Positions 1 to 9,986 of a stretch of 64,000 nucleotides of DNA are shown one piece after another. The notes beneath the pieces were generated by a model, which was given only the letters and a program-made list of their open reading frames with translations, ran no database searches and had not been told where the DNA came from. Position numbers and translations under genes: made by a program. Positions within the stretch are counted from its first letter, which is position 1. Each line of letters begins with the position of its first letter. The DNA comes from Citrobacter youngae ATCC 29220 (GTDB lineage Bacteria > Pseudomonadota > Gammaproteobacteria > Enterobacterales > Enterobacteriaceae): assembly GCF_000155975.1 (NCBI RefSeq), contig NZ_GG730303.1, positions 611 to 64,610 on the forward strand, in the 5' to 3' direction.

Positions 1-38
1 GAGCTAACCGATACTAATGAACCGTGAGGCTTAACCTT
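1..38 (+). rRNA. rrlD: 23S rRNA, 3' end (partial)
   Basis: The first 38 bases match the conserved 3' terminus of enterobacterial 23S rRNA, ending in GAGGCTTAACCTT. The rest of the gene lies before the window. The downstream order 5S, tRNA-Thr, 5S is the distal end of the E. coli rrnD operon, which is why the D suffix is used. Confidence 0.93.
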
Positions 39-130
39 ACAACGCCGAAGGTGTTTTGGCGTGAGAGACAATAAGTAAGCTTGATAACAGATTAAATCGA
101 CATGCAAAAAGCGTGTTGATAAACAGAATT

Positions 131-250
131 TGCCTGGCGGCTGTAGCGCGGTGGTCCCACCTGACCCCATGCCGAACTCAGAAGTGAAACGCCGTAGCGC
201 CGATGGTAGTGTGGGGTCTCCCCATGCGAGAGTAGGGAACTGCCAGGCAT
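131..250 (+). rRNA. rrfD: 5S ribosomal RNA (first copy)
   Basis: This is a full 120-base 5S rRNA starting TGCCTGGCGG and ending GCCAGGCAT. Its ends pair to form helix I. It follows the 23S 3' end by 92 bases, as in an rrn operon, and is followed by tRNA-Thr and a second 5S gene. The two 5S copies differ in helix I by a paired change (see the second copy). Confidence 0.97.
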
Positions 251-262
251 CAAATTTAGTGT

Positions 263-338
263 GCTGATATGGCTCAGTTGGTAGAGCGCACCCTTGGTAA
301 GGGTGAGGTCCCCAGTTCGACTCTGGGTATCAGCACCA
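263..338 (+). tRNA. thrV: tRNA-Thr (anticodon GGT)
   Basis: This is a 76-base cloverleaf including the encoded CCA end. The acceptor stem GCTGATA pairs with TATCAGC. The anticodon loop CTTGGTAA places GGT at 296-298, which reads ACC/ACU threonine codons, and the T-loop has the usual GTTCGAC. It lies between two 5S genes, the thrV position in rrnD, and is presumably cut from the rRNA primary transcript. Confidence 0.97.
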
Positions 339-374
339 GTTTTTCGGTTAAAGTTCGGCACTTAGAAAAGAATT

Positions 375-494
375 TGTCTGGCGGCTGTAGCGCGGTGGTC
401 CCACCTGACCCCATGCCGAACTCAGAAGTGAAACGCCGTAGCGCCGATGGTAGTGTGGGGTCTCCCCATGCGAGAGTAGGGAACTGCCAGACAT
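375..494 (+). rRNA. rrfF: 5S ribosomal RNA (second copy)
   Basis: This second 120-base 5S gene is nearly identical to the first copy. The third base is T instead of C (TGTCTGG) and the paired base near the 3' end is A instead of G (CCAGACAT), so helix I stays paired. The same pair difference separates rrfD from rrfF in E. coli. It is the last gene of the rRNA operon. Confidence 0.96.
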
Positions 495-506
495 CAAATA
501 AGTGAA

Positions 507-533
507 AAGGCCATCCGAAAGGATGGCCTTTTT
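507..533 (+). terminator. rRNA operon terminator
   Basis: A perfect 10-bp stem (AAGGCCATCC / GGATGGCCTT) with a GAAA tetraloop and a T run lies 12 bases after the second 5S gene. It is a strong intrinsic terminator in the position of the rrnD terminator. Confidence 0.93.
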
Positions 534-554
534 GCGTTATGCGTCTTGCTAACC

Positions 555-587
555 CGTAGGCCCGGTAAGCGCAGCGCCACCGGGCAA
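555..587. repeat. REP-type palindromic element
   Basis: GTAGGCCCGGTAAGCG followed by CGCCACCGGGC forms an imperfect palindrome of the enterobacterial REP/PU family. It sits between the rRNA terminator and the convergent 3' end of yhdZ. Confidence 0.75.
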
Positions 588-596
588 AACAGAAGG

Positions 597-1355
597 TTAA
601 TGAATCACCTGCGACAGGAATGCCCGCGTACGTTCTGACCTGGGATTGGCAAAAAATTCATCCGGTGGTGCCTGTTCCACAATCTCGCCAAGATCCATAA
701 AGATCACCCGGTCGGCCACTGTGCGAGCAAATCCCATTTCATGGGTAACACACAACATGGTCATACCCGATTGCGCCAGACCGATCATGGTATCAAGCAC
801 CTCTTTCACCATTTCAGGATCCAGCGCTGATGTGGGTTCATCAAACAACATAATTTTGGGTTTCATACACAAAGAGCGCGCAATAGCCACGCGCTGTTGC
901 TGCCCGCCGGAAATCTGTCCTGGATATTTATGCGCATGTTCAGCAATACGAACTCGTTCAAGGTAGTGCATTGCCAAAGCTTCAGCCTCTTTTTTCGGCA
1001 TCTTTTGCACCCAGACAGGTGCCAGCGTACAGTTTTGCAGAACCGTCAAATGGGGAAAGAGATTAAAGTGTTGAAAGACCATGCCAACTTCTTGTCTGAC
1101 GCGCTCAATATTGCGGATGTCTTCGTTGAGCTCGATTCCATCCACGACAATACGCCCTTGCTGATGCTCTTCCAGATGGTTAATACAACGAATAGTCGTC
1201 GATTTACCCGAGCCGGAAGGGCCGCATAAGACGATACGCTCTCCTTGCTTTACCTGCAGATTAATGTTCTTCAAAACGTGGAACTGTCCGTACCATTTGT
1301 TGACGTTTTCCAGCGTAATCATCGCGTCGGTAGACGGCATTAATAATTGGTTCAT
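597..1355 (-). CDS. yhdZ: YhdZ, ATP-binding subunit of polar amino acid ABC transporter
   Basis: This 252-residue protein is the ATPase of an amino acid importer of the AapP/GlnQ type and powers uptake through YhdX/YhdY on the cytoplasmic face. The Walker A motif GPSGSGKST is at residues 45-53. The signature SGGQQQ, Walker B MLFDEP and switch histidine region VTHE follow in order. The length equals the E. coli protein. The ATG at 1355 has a GAGGA ribosome site. It is the last gene of yhdWXYZ, 7 bases after yhdY. The substrate was not shown here; Aap-type relatives carry polar or general L-amino acids. Confidence 0.95.
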   Translation of the reverse strand: MNQLLMPSTDAMITLENVNKWYGQFHVLKNINLQVKQGERIVLCGPSGSGKSTTIRCINHLEEHQQGRIVVDGIELNEDIRNIERVRQEVGMVFQHFNLFPHLTVLQNCTLAPVWVQKMPKKEAEALAMHYLERVRIAEHAHKYPGQISGGQQQRVAIARSLCMKPKIMLFDEPTSALDPEMVKEVLDTMIGLAQSGMTMLCVTHEMGFARTVADRVIFMDLGEIVEQAPPDEFFANPRSERTRAFLSQVIH

Positions 1356-1362
1356 AAATTCC

Positions 1363-2469
1363 TCAGTGCGGTGTACGCCCGGTGTTAAAACGTTTTTCCA
1401 GATGTTGGCTGTAACGCGACATACTGAAACAAAAGATCCAGTAAATCAGTGCGGCGAAAACATATCCTTCAGTCGACATACCCAACCATGCGGGGTCCAC
1501 AGTTGCCTGTTGCACGCTGCTGAAGAGATCAAACAGGCCAATGATGATGACCAGGCTGGTATCCTTGAACAGAGCAATGATCGTATTAACCAAACCAGGA
1601 ATAACCAGCTTGAGGGCTTGCGGAAGAATGACCAGCCCTTGAGTTTTCCAGTACCCTAACGCCAGTGATTCAGCCGCTTCATACTGACCTTTTGGCAAGG
1701 CCTGCAATCCCCCACGAACCACCTCTGCAACATAGGCTGACTGGAAAAGGATGACGCCGACCAGCGCCCGGATAAGCTTGTCGATACTGGTCCCCTCCGA
1801 CATAAACAGAGGCAGCATGACCGAGGACATAAACAGGACGGTGATTAACGGTACGCCACGCCAGAATTCAATAAAAATGACGGATAAAATCCGCACGACG
1901 GGCATATGAGAACGACGCCCCAATGCCAGTAGAATTCCCCACGGAAGCGCACCCGCAATACCGACAGATGCGATGATAAGCGTCAGCGTTAATCCGCCCC
2001 ACTGCCGGGTTTCTACCCGTTCAAGCCCGAAAAAACCACCGTACATCAACCACCAAACCACCAAAGGATAAACTACCGCCCAAACGGCGATATAACGACC
2101 ACGATGGGGAAGGGTTTTGCAGAACATGGGAACGATTGAAAGCAGGCCAATAATCAGGGCCATATTTATGCGCCAGCGTTGATCGTGTGGGTAAAGTCCA
2201 TACATGAATTGCCCGAAGCGTTCATGAATAAACACCCAGCATGCCCCCGCCTTCGTACAGTCTGCACGGGTAGAGCCGACCCAGTTGGCCTGAAAAAATA
2301 CCCAGTTCAACAACGGTGGAAGGAAAGACCAAATCAGCCACACGCATAGCAGCGTGAGCAGGCTATTTGACCAACTGGAGAACAGGTTTTTGCGAACCCA
2401 GAATAGCCAGCGGCTCACCGGGTTACTGCTCTGACGCGAGGCGGGAGACAGCAGTACTTTTGTCATCAT
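1363..2469 (-). CDS. yhdY: YhdY, amino acid ABC transporter permease
   Basis: This 368-residue inner-membrane permease is of the HisM/AapM family. A long N-terminal region with hydrophobic segments comes first. The C-terminal ABC permease domain then carries the EAA-type loop (EAAESLALG) that contacts the ATPase. It lies between yhdX (6 bases upstream) and yhdZ (7 bases downstream), so the three are clearly one operon. It is expected to pair with YhdX as a heterodimeric channel. The length is within one residue of E. coli YhdY. Confidence 0.94.
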   Translation of the reverse strand: MMTKVLLSPASRQSSNPVSRWLFWVRKNLFSSWSNSLLTLLCVWLIWSFLPPLLNWVFFQANWVGSTRADCTKAGACWVFIHERFGQFMYGLYPHDQRWRINMALIIGLLSIVPMFCKTLPHRGRYIAVWAVVYPLVVWWLMYGGFFGLERVETRQWGGLTLTLIIASVGIAGALPWGILLALGRRSHMPVVRILSVIFIEFWRGVPLITVLFMSSVMLPLFMSEGTSIDKLIRALVGVILFQSAYVAEVVRGGLQALPKGQYEAAESLALGYWKTQGLVILPQALKLVIPGLVNTIIALFKDTSLVIIIGLFDLFSSVQQATVDPAWLGMSTEGYVFAALIYWIFCFSMSRYSQHLEKRFNTGRTPH

Positions 2470-2475
2470 GGCTCC

Positions 2476-3657
2476 TTAGCGCTCGATCAATGCAATACGG
2501 CGGTTATAAATATTCATCAGCAGAGAAATGCTCAGGCTGATGATCAGGTATACCGACATTGTGATGGCGATAGTTTCAATGGCTTGCCCCGTTTGATTGA
2601 GTACCGTACCGGCAAACAGGGAAACCATATCCGGATAGCCAATGGCGGCAGCGAGAGACGAGTTCTTGACGATATTAAGGTACTGACTGGTTAGCGGGGG
2701 AATGATGACGCGCAGCGCCTGCGGGATAATGACCTGGCGGAGCGTTACCGGATTTGGCAAGCCCAATGAGCGTGCTGCCTCATGTTGGCCATAAGGAACA
2801 GCCTGAATTCCTGCCCGAATTATTTCTGCAATAAACGCTGAGGTATACACTGAAAGCGCCAGCGTCAGAGCCGCCAGTTCAGGTATAAGCACCATGCCGC
2901 CACGAAAGTTAAAACCGCGTAGTTCGGGGATATCCCAGTGAAGTGCCGCGCCAAAAAACCATTGTGAAATCATCGGTAAAAACATGAATAATGCCAGAGC
3001 TGTGGGCCAGGTACGGCGTAACTGACCGGTTTTGATCTGGTGCATTCTGTTGAAGCGAAATAGCCCGAAGGTGACAGCGATGGCAATAAGGACAGCGGTA
3101 CAAAAGGCAAAAAGACCTTCTCCCATTTGCGGCGCCGGAATATAAAGCCCCCGGTTGCTCAGAAACATCAAATCCAGCGCGTTAACCGCCTGACGTGGGC
3201 CGGGCAGGTTACGTAATACGGCAAAATACCAAAAGAAGATCTGCAACAGCGGCGGGATATTGCGGAACGTTTCGATATAGACCGTGGAGAGTTTTCTCAG
3301 TAACCAGTTATCTGACAGGCGTGCCAGCCCGAGAAAGAACCCAAGGAATGAAGCGAAGACGATACATAGTGCAGAAACGAGCAGCGTATTGAGCAGACCG
3401 ACAAGGAAGACGCGGCCATAGGTATCGCCTTGCTCGTAATCAATCAGATGCTGGACAATACCAAATCCGGCGCTGCGATCGAGAAAAGAAAATCCAGAGG
3501 TAATACCGCGACTGCTCAGGTTATTAATTGTGTTATGAATGAGATAGACCGCGATGCTAATAACCGCAATGACGGCAAGTAGTTGAAATAACCAGGCGCG
3601 GACCGCAGGGTTAGAAAAGGATAGCGATCCTTTCACGGTTAAGCGGCGATGAAACAT
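2476..3657 (-). CDS. yhdX: YhdX, amino acid ABC transporter permease
   Basis: This 393-residue membrane protein of the AapQ family is the first of the two permeases of the operon. A signal-anchor-like hydrophobic segment lies at residues about 25-40. The C-terminal BPD transporter domain contains the EAA loop EAARSLGLP. The length matches the E. coli protein. It starts 69 bases after the yhdW stop, the largest gap in the operon, as is common after a binding-protein gene that needs higher expression. Confidence 0.94.
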   Translation of the reverse strand: MFHRRLTVKGSLSFSNPAVRAWLFQLLAVIAVISIAVYLIHNTINNLSSRGITSGFSFLDRSAGFGIVQHLIDYEQGDTYGRVFLVGLLNTLLVSALCIVFASFLGFFLGLARLSDNWLLRKLSTVYIETFRNIPPLLQIFFWYFAVLRNLPGPRQAVNALDLMFLSNRGLYIPAPQMGEGLFAFCTAVLIAIAVTFGLFRFNRMHQIKTGQLRRTWPTALALFMFLPMISQWFFGAALHWDIPELRGFNFRGGMVLIPELAALTLALSVYTSAFIAEIIRAGIQAVPYGQHEAARSLGLPNPVTLRQVIIPQALRVIIPPLTSQYLNIVKNSSLAAAIGYPDMVSLFAGTVLNQTGQAIETIAITMSVYLIISLSISLLMNIYNRRIALIER

Positions 3658-3726
3658 AAGAAAACCTCGGTAACAATGACTCTGGGCTGAGCGCCGCAGC
3701 CGCGGCGCCCGTTACATCACTTCGCA

Positions 3727-4752
3727 TTAGCGCACCGGTGGCGCATATTGAATGCCACCGTTGTTCCAGAGGTTGTTCTGTCCACGTTTGATCTTCAATG
3801 GACTTTCCGATCCAACGTTACGTTCAAAGATCTCCGAGTAGTTACCTACCTGCTTAATAATGTTATAAGCCCACTTGTTATCAAGCTTCAGATCCTTGCC
3901 GTAATCCCCTTCTTTACCTAGCAGGTGAGCCATATCCGGTGTTGCAGGATTAGCTGCTTTTTCATCAACGTTTTTCGAGTTAACACCCATCTCTTCCGCA
4001 TTCAACATAGCGAAAAGCGTCCAGCGAACAATGGAAAACCATTCATCGTCGCCACGACGTACAACCGGGCCCAGCGGTTCTTTAGAAATAACTTCTGGCA
4101 GGACAATCCATTCTGCAGGGTTGCTCAGCTTGATTCGCAGGGCATACAGCTGAGACTGGTCGGAGGCAAGGGTATCGCAACGACCTGACTCCAGCGCCTT
4201 AGCGGATTCATCCGAGCGGTCAAAGGTGACGGGAGTGTACTTCATATTGTTGGCTTTAAAGTAGTCAGCCACGTTCAGTTCGGTATCGGTTCCTGCCTGA
4301 ATACACACCGTTGCGCCATCCAGCTCTTTCGCGCTCTTCAGGCCCGCTTTATTGTGGGTAAGAAAACCAATGCCGTCGTAATAGGTTACGCCAGTGAAGG
4401 ACATGCCCATACCTGCATCGCGGGAGGAGGTCCATGTGGTATTACGAGAGAGCATGTCGACTTCACCAGACTGTAACGCGGTAAAGCGTTCCTTGGCGGT
4501 GAGAGGGGTATATTTTACTTTGCTATCATCGCCAAATACGGCGGAGGCAACGCCCCGGCATACGTCGACATCAATACCTGAAAACTTACCGCTCGCATCG
4601 GCGTAAGAGAAGCCCGGCAACCCGTCACTGATCCCGCATTGCACAAACCCTTTTTTCTTTACGGCATCAAGTGTTGCGCCGGCATGTGCCTGATTCGCAA
4701 TCGCAAGCAGCACGCCGGCCGCAGCCAGGCTGGCTATTATCATCTTTTTCAT
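3727..4752 (-). CDS. yhdW: YhdW, periplasmic amino acid-binding protein
   Basis: This 341-residue solute-binding protein has a Sec signal peptide (MKKMIIASLAAAGVLLAIAN, cleaved after AHA near residue 24). The mature start GATLDAVKKKGFVQCG and the SBP_bac_3 fold resemble AapJ. It captures amino acids in the periplasm and delivers them to YhdXY. Known family members have two cysteines, which are seen here in QCG and VCI/VCR. It is the first gene of the operon and lies behind a near-perfect sigma-54 promoter, so expression is probably tied to nitrogen limitation. Confidence 0.95.
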   Translation of the reverse strand: MKKMIIASLAAAGVLLAIANQAHAGATLDAVKKKGFVQCGISDGLPGFSYADASGKFSGIDVDVCRGVASAVFGDDSKVKYTPLTAKERFTALQSGEVDMLSRNTTWTSSRDAGMGMSFTGVTYYDGIGFLTHNKAGLKSAKELDGATVCIQAGTDTELNVADYFKANNMKYTPVTFDRSDESAKALESGRCDTLASDQSQLYALRIKLSNPAEWIVLPEVISKEPLGPVVRRGDDEWFSIVRWTLFAMLNAEEMGVNSKNVDEKAANPATPDMAHLLGKEGDYGKDLKLDNKWAYNIIKQVGNYSEIFERNVGSESPLKIKRGQNNLWNNGGIQYAPPVR

Positions 4753-4839
4753 AGAGCATCCTGTGTGGAGGAATTATTGTTATGAAAACGTTCTGAAAAC
4801 GTCTTTTACCGGTCTGTGGCTTTGGCCATACTCTTTTAA

Positions 4840-4854
4840 GCAAAGGTAGTGCCA
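4840..4854 (-). promoter_or_regulatory. Sigma-54 promoter of yhdWXYZ
   Basis: Read on the minus strand this is TGGCAC-TACCT-TTGC. The GG and GC doublets have the exact -24/-12 spacing, and every invariant base of the RpoN consensus matches. Transcription would start near 4829, leaving about 76 bases of leader before yhdW. yhdWXYZ is known in E. coli as a nitrogen-regulated transporter, which agrees with this site. Confidence 0.88.
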
Positions 4855-4917
4855 GGTTTTTTGCGCACGATTATTCGACGCAATATGCAGAGTGTAGACA
4901 GGAAAAAATAAATGCAG

Positions 4918-4934
4918 CGCCCTGAAGTGGTGCA
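4918..4934 (-). promoter_or_regulatory. Possible NtrC-type activator site
   Basis: The stretch ends in TGGTGCA, a perfect half of the NtrC palindrome (consensus TGCACC-N5-GGTGCA). The other half is weak (CGCCC). It lies about 65 bases upstream of the -24 element, a usual enhancer distance. Only one half matches well, so this is a candidate only. Confidence 0.35.
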
Positions 4935-4980
4935 AAATTGAAACGTAAGCCACATTTCGGCGCAAAAAATTTTAAAATCA

Positions 4981-5172
4981 GACAGGATGCGTGATAACGA
5001 TTTCGTACGTTAATATTGAGCGCGTGAGAATAATTAAAAGAAAGTGCAGTGTTACGAAGAACAGGGAAAATGCTAATTTCAAATCGTGGATATGTGAGGT
5101 AACTCTATAATAATTTTATTATTTAGAAGGGACTCTAAACCAACGTTTTGTCTTATATGTGGATTTTTTTGT
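4981..5172. other. AT-rich gap between yhdV terminator and yhdW control region
   Basis: Together with 4753-4980 this forms the 455-base gap between yhdW and yhdV. The yhdW-proximal half holds the sigma-54 promoter and possible enhancer. In the remaining AT-rich part no gene or clear site was found. Confidence 0.5.
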
Positions 5173-5200
5173 TAAAAGCGCAGTAATAACTGCGCTTTTA
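5173..5200 (-). terminator. Terminator after yhdV
   Basis: A perfect 11-bp stem (TAAAAGCGCAG / CTGCGCTTTTA) with a 6-base loop lies 7 bases after the yhdV stop. A/T-rich flanks on both sides would let it work in either direction. Confidence 0.8.
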
Positions 5201-5207
5201 AGAATCG

Positions 5208-5429
5208 TTATTTCGTCAGGGCAACTATCCCAAGCGTCAATCCGGCAACGGCGGCTGCGCCACCGGCGATGGCTCCGGCTGTTTCCCAGTTATCCTGCGT
5301 AGTGCCTTTCATACAGGTATTAGTATGAACCAGGCGTCCCTGATCGTCATATACAGGTACGCAAGGAGAATCGTGTGCACAACCGGCCAGAAACGCGGTA
5401 AGCAATGCAACGGATATTAATCTTTTCAT
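5208..5429 (-). CDS. yhdV: YhdV, small lipoprotein of unknown function
   Basis: This 73-residue protein has a lipoprotein signal peptide. A short basic start (MKR) and hydrophobic core lead to the lipobox LAGC, with Cys17 as the lipidated residue. The following Ala-His does not suggest inner-membrane retention, since Asp is absent at +2. The mature part has two further cysteines and a glycine/alanine-rich C-terminal segment (AGAIAGGAAAVAG) resembling glycine-zipper envelope proteins. It is monocistronic with its own terminator. Its function is not known. Confidence 0.88.
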   Translation of the reverse strand: MKRLISVALLTAFLAGCAHDSPCVPVYDDQGRLVHTNTCMKGTTQDNWETAGAIAGGAAAVAGLTLGIVALTK

Positions 5430-5667
5430 GATGTTACCTCAAAAATAGGCGTTTCGCTAATTGAGCAAAGACACACGCTAAGCCATCTGCGAACTCGGTC
5501 ATTATTTTACCACTTCTTAAAAAAAGACTGACATGAGGAATAATCTCAATTCATGTGGATTGTAAACATAATGGATGCAAAGAAAGGTTACAGGCGGGTT
5601 TTAAGGAATAACTTAAATAAAGTAAATGGCTATCTTGTTAATAAACAAAGAGAGTGTGTATGAATGG

Positions 5668-5695
5668 AAAAGGCGTCCGTAGACGCCTTTATTTT
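5668..5695 (-). terminator. Terminator of acrEF
   Basis: A 9-bp stem (AAAGGCGTC / GACGCCTTT) with a 4-base loop lies just after the acrF stop. On the minus strand it is followed by a T run. Confidence 0.85.
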
Positions 5696-5700
5696 ACAAA

Positions 5701-8700
5701 TTAATCGTTGTGCCGACTAAAACGCCGTCTGACGACAACAAAGAAGACGGGAACAAAGAAGATTGCCAACAATGTTGCGGTCAGCATGCCCCCCATTACG
5801 CCTGTACCAACCGCATTCTGCGCACCACTACCCGCGCCGCGGCTGATAACCAGAGGCATAACCCCCAGAATAAACGCCAGGGATGTCATCAGGATAGGGC
5901 GAAGACGCATGCGAGATGCTTCCAGCGTCGCTTCGATCAACCCTTTGCCCTCTTTATCCATCAGGTCTTTGGCAAACTCGACGATCAGGATGGCGTTTTT
6001 AGCCGAGAGGCCGATAGTGGTTAACAGGCCAACCTGGAAGTACACATCGTTATTCAACCCGCGTATTGATGCCGCTAACAGTGCGCCAACCACGCCAAGC
6101 GGTACAACCAGCATCACCGAGAACGGAATCGACCAGCTCTCATACAGTGCGGCAAGGCACAGGAAGACAACGATTAACGAGATGGCATACAGCGCAGGAG
6201 CCTGGTTACCCGACAGTCGTTCCTGATAAGACATACCCGTCCAGTCATGGCCGATGCCGTTTGGCAGTTTCTCCGCCAGGCTTTCCATCAGCGCCATCGC
6301 TTCACCGGTGCTTCGTCCTGGAGCCGCTTCGCCTAACAGTTCCATAGAAGGCATACCGTTGTAACGTTCCAGGCGTGGTGAACCATAGACCCAATGTGAT
6401 GCGCTGAACGCAGAGAACGGAACCATTTCGCCATTGGAACTGCGTACATACAGATTGTTGATGTCTGCTGGCAGCATACGGTATTTGGCATCCGCCTGAA
6501 CGTACACTTTCTTCACGCGGCCACGGTCAATGAAGTCGTTGACGTAATAGCCACCCAGCGCAGCGGAAATGGTTTCGTTAATATCGGACAGCGAGACGCC
6601 AAGGGCTTGTGCTTTCTCCTGATCAACATCCAGCTTAAACTGAGGAGTATCTTCCAGTCCGTTAGGGCGCACGCGAACCAACAGATCGGGGTGCTTAGCC
6701 ACCATTCCCAGCAGTTGGTTACGTGCTTGCGTTAACGCCGCATGTCCCAGTCCGCCCTGATCGATCAGCTCGAAGTCGAAGCCGGTTGCGGTACCCAGTT
6801 CCACGATAGCGGGCATATTGAAGGGGAAGACTAACCCATCGCGGATCTGGCTGAACGCGCGCGTGGCTCGTGCAATGACCGCTTCAACACTATTTTCCTT
6901 GCCGCTACGTTCATCCCAGGGCTTGAGGCTAACGAATGCCAGACCTGAGTTTTGTCCCTGACCGCTGAAGCTAAAGCCGTTAACCGTAAAGACGCTTTCG
7001 ACGTTCGCTTTCTCATTGTTCAGGTAGTAGTGGGTGACCTGATCCAGCACTTTCTGAGTACGCTCTTGCGTTGCCCCTGCCGGGAGTTGAATCATGGTCA
7101 TAAATACCCCCTGATCCTCATCTGGCAGGAAGGAGGTCGGCAGACGCATAAACAGCACCGCCATCCCAATCACGATAATCAGGTAGACGATCAGGTAACG
7201 CCCGGTCTTACGCACAATACCGCTGACGCTATTGGTGTAATGGTTGACGCTGTGATCGAATTTGGCATTAAACCAGCCAAAGAAACCGCTTTTTTTCTCG
7301 TGATGCTCAGCCGATACCGGCTTCAACAGCGTTGCACAAAGCGCGGGGGTCAGGATCAGCGCTACCAGTACTGAAAGCGCCATTGCAGAAACGATGGTGA
7401 TTGAGAACTGCCGATAGATAGCCCCGGTTGAGCCGCCGAAGAAGGCCATCGGGATAAATACCGCAGACAGCACCATAGCGATACCGACCAGCGCGCCCTG
7501 AATTTGTGACATGGATTTTTCTGTTGCCTCTTTGGGCGGCAGATTATCCTCCATCATCACACGTTCCACGTTTTCCACCACCACTATCGCATCATCAACC
7601 AATAGGCCGATGGCGAGCACCATGCCGAACATCGTCAGGGTGTTTATTGAGTAGCCAAACGCGGCAAGTACAGCAAAGGTGCCCAACAATACAACAGGCA
7701 CGGCAATGGTTGGAATGAGCGTTGCCCGGATGTTTTGCAGGAACAAATACATCACGAGGAATACCAGTATGATTGCTTCAAACAGCGTTTTCACGACCTC
7801 ATGAATAGAGATAGTGACGAACGGGGTGGTGTCATACGGGTAGACCACCTTCATTCCCTGCGGGAAGAACGGTTGCAGTTCAACCAGCTTGGCTTTGATG
7901 GCGTTAGCGGTATCCAGCGCGTTTGCGCCGGTGGCCAGTTTGATCCCGAGACCGGATGCAGGCTTACCGTTAATACGCGCGACCACGTTGTAGTTCTCAC
8001 CACCCAGCTCAATACGCGCGACGTCCTTCAGATGAACAACCGAACCATCGCTGTTGACGCGTAACGTGACCTTCCCGAACTCTTCTGGATCTTTCAGGCG
8101 CGTCTGCGCGATGATTGAGGCGTTAAGCTGCTGATTAGGTAATGCAGGCGTTCCGCCTAACTGACCTGCGGCAATCTGATCGTTTTGTACCTGCAACTGA
8201 TTGATCACATCAACCGGCGTGAGCTGGTACTTGTTCAGCAAGTTCGCATCCAGCCAGATGCGCATGGCGTACTGCGCACCAAACAGCTGCACGTCACCTA
8301 CACCATTCAGACGGCTGATTGAGTCTTTAACGTTAGAGGCGACATAGTCGGAAATGTCATCCTGCGTGGTTTGTGGGTTATCAGAAACAAACCCCGCGAC
8401 CATCAAAAAGCTGCTGCTGGATTTCTCGACGCTGATCCCCTGCTGCTGAACTTCTTGCGGCAGTAAGGGGGTGGCGAGCTGCAGTTTGTTTTGGACCTGA
8501 ACCTGCGCGATATCCGGATCGGTGCCGGACTGGAACGTCAGCGTAATGGTTACGCTACCGGCCGAATCACTGGTCGAGGACATATACATCAGGTTATCGA
8601 TACCGTTCATGTTCTGTTCGATAACCTGCGTCACGGTGTCCTGCACCGTTTGCGCATCCGCCCCCGGGTAGGTGGCGGAAATCGATACGGCAGGGGGCGC

Positions 8701-8814
8701 GATGGTCGGGTACTGCGCCACGGGCAGTTGCATGATTGCCAGAGCGCCCGCCATCATCAGAATGATGGCCAGTACCCAGGCAAAGATTGGACGCCTGATA
8801 AAAAAGTTAGCCAT
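5701..8814 (-). CDS. acrF: AcrF, RND multidrug efflux pump
   Basis: This 1037-residue inner-membrane H+/drug antiporter is the paralogue of AcrB. It works as a trimer with AcrE and TolC. It begins [17 protein letters not shown], typical of the HAE1 family. The proton-relay aspartates are in [13 protein letters not shown] (about residues 407-408), with the matching lysine in [12 protein letters not shown] of TM10. Two large periplasmic loops follow TM1 and TM7. It lies 11 bases after acrE in one operon. In E. coli and Salmonella acrEF is usually silent under H-NS. The gene is intact here. Confidence 0.96.
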   Translation of the reverse strand: MANFFIRRPIFAWVLAIILMMAGALAIMQLPVAQYPTIAPPAVSISATYPGADAQTVQDTVTQVIEQNMNGIDNLMYMSSTSDSAGSVTITLTFQSGTDPDIAQVQVQNKLQLATPLLPQEVQQQGISVEKSSSSFLMVAGFVSDNPQTTQDDISDYVASNVKDSISRLNGVGDVQLFGAQYAMRIWLDANLLNKYQLTPVDVINQLQVQNDQIAAGQLGGTPALPNQQLNASIIAQTRLKDPEEFGKVTLRVNSDGSVVHLKDVARIELGGENYNVVARINGKPASGLGIKLATGANALDTANAIKAKLVELQPFFPQGMKVVYPYDTTPFVTISIHEVVKTLFEAIILVFLVMYLFLQNIRATLIPTIAVPVVLLGTFAVLAAFGYSINTLTMFGMVLAIGLLVDDAIVVVENVERVMMEDNLPPKEATEKSMSQIQGALVGIAMVLSAVFIPMAFFGGSTGAIYRQFSITIVSAMALSVLVALILTPALCATLLKPVSAEHHEKKSGFFGWFNAKFDHSVNHYTNSVSGIVRKTGRYLIVYLIIVIGMAVLFMRLPTSFLPDEDQGVFMTMIQLPAGATQERTQKVLDQVTHYYLNNEKANVESVFTVNGFSFSGQGQNSGLAFVSLKPWDERSGKENSVEAVIARATRAFSQIRDGLVFPFNMPAIVELGTATGFDFELIDQGGLGHAALTQARNQLLGMVAKHPDLLVRVRPNGLEDTPQFKLDVDQEKAQALGVSLSDINETISAALGGYYVNDFIDRGRVKKVYVQADAKYRMLPADINNLYVRSSNGEMVPFSAFSASHWVYGSPRLERYNGMPSMELLGEAAPGRSTGEAMALMESLAEKLPNGIGHDWTGMSYQERLSGNQAPALYAISLIVVFLCLAALYESWSIPFSVMLVVPLGVVGALLAASIRGLNNDVYFQVGLLTTIGLSAKNAILIVEFAKDLMDKEGKGLIEATLEASRMRLRPILMTSLAFILGVMPLVISRGAGSGAQNAVGTGVMGGMLTATLLAIFFVPVFFVVVRRRFSRHND

Positions 8815-8825
8815 GTCCGGTTACC

Positions 8826-9986
8826 TTATTGGGCTTTCGTCGCAGGGGTTTCGGTATCGGCGGTTGCTTTAACCTGAACGCCAGGGCGTGCTTTCTGTAA
8901 ACCGCTTACGATAACTTTGTCACCGGGTTTCAGGCCTTCGCTGATGAGCCATTTGTCACCAACAGCTTGAGCGGCGACAACTGCCCGCGCTTCAACCTGG
9001 CTCTTGTCGTTGACGATCATCACCGTGGCATCGCCGCGAGGCGTACGCGTCACACCCTGCTGCGGAACGAGAATGGCATTTGGCTGGACGCCTTCATCAA
9101 TGCGCGCCCGTACAAACATGCCAGGCAGTAGCGTATGCTGCGGGTTAGGGAATACGGCTCTGAGGGTGATAGAGCCGGTGCTCTCATCAACCGTCACATC
9201 AGAAAACTGCAAAGAACCCTTCAGCGGATATGACTGACCATTCTCCATCACCAGTTCGACGGTGCTGCTGGCGTTGTCTTTATGCAGACTACCTTGTTCA
9301 ATCGACTGTTTGAGGCGCATAAAGTCGTTGCTGGACTGTGTCACATCGACGTAGATGGGATCGAGTTGTTGAACGGTTGCGAGCTCCGTTGTCTGACCAT
9401 TAGTGACTAATGCGCCTTCGGTAACGTTAGATTTACCGATTCGCCCGCTAATGGGGGATGTCACCTTGGTGTAAGCCAGATTGATACGGGCGCTTTCGAC
9501 TGACGCCTTTGCCGCGATCACGGTGGCATCGGCCTGGCGCGCATCAGCAATCGCCTGATCGTATTCTTGTTGGCTGATGTACTTGGTGCCAACCAGCGGC
9601 ACATAACGTTTTACCGTTAAATGCGCGATCGCCGCTGCCGCTTCACTCTTGGCCAGCTCACCTTTTGCGCTGTCATAGTCAGCCTGGTAGGTCGCGGGAT
9701 CGATCTGATAAAGCGACTGACCGGCTTCAACATCGCTTCCTTCGGTGAAATTCCGCTTAAGTACGATCCCGCTGACCTGGGGGCGGACTTCCGCAATACG
9801 GAATGCTGTTGTACGCCCAGGTAACTCGGTCGTCACGGCTAAAGGGGCCTTTTCGACGACATGGACAGTAACCTGCGGCTCTGCGGGATGAGCTTGTGTT
9901 TCTCCCTGATCGTTACAACCGGCGAGTAATGCAGCGGAGATGATGATGAATGAGGGCAGGAGTGAGAACCTGGCATTTTTCGTCAT
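8826..9986 (-). CDS. acrE: AcrE, periplasmic adaptor lipoprotein of the AcrEF pump
   Basis: This 386-residue membrane fusion protein of the HlyD/RND type bridges AcrF and TolC. The lipoprotein signal peptide ends in LLAGC, with Cys24 lipidated. The lipoyl-like and hairpin regions follow (LPGRTTAFRIAEVRPQVSG, then the Ala-rich coiled coil around residues 100-170), then the beta-barrel and membrane-proximal domains. It is the first gene of acrEF, with acrS divergent 410 bases away. Confidence 0.95.
   Translation of the reverse strand: MTKNARFSLLPSFIIISAALLAGCNDQGETQAHPAEPQVTVHVVEKAPLAVTTELPGRTTAFRIAEVRPQVSGIVLKRNFTEGSDVEAGQSLYQIDPATYQADYDSAKGELAKSEAAAAIAHLTVKRYVPLVGTKYISQQEYDQAIADARQADATVIAAKASVESARINLAYTKVTSPISGRIGKSNVTEGALVTNGQTTELATVQQLDPIYVDVTQSSNDFMRLKQSIEQGSLHKDNASSTVELVMENGQSYPLKGSLQFSDVTVDESTGSITLRAVFPNPQHTLLPGMFVRARIDEGVQPNAILVPQQGVTRTPRGDATVMIVNDKSQVEARAVVAAQAVGDKWLISEGLKPGDKVIVSGLQKARPGVQVKATADTETPATKAQ

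Noticed and set aside
269-505. Open frame across tRNA-Thr and the second 5S gene
   Set aside because: It is entirely within stable RNA genes and their spacer; no protein similarity is visible.
5708-6226. Long antisense frames within acrF
   Set aside because: They are shadows of the acrF codon pattern on the other strand, without ribosome sites or known similarity.
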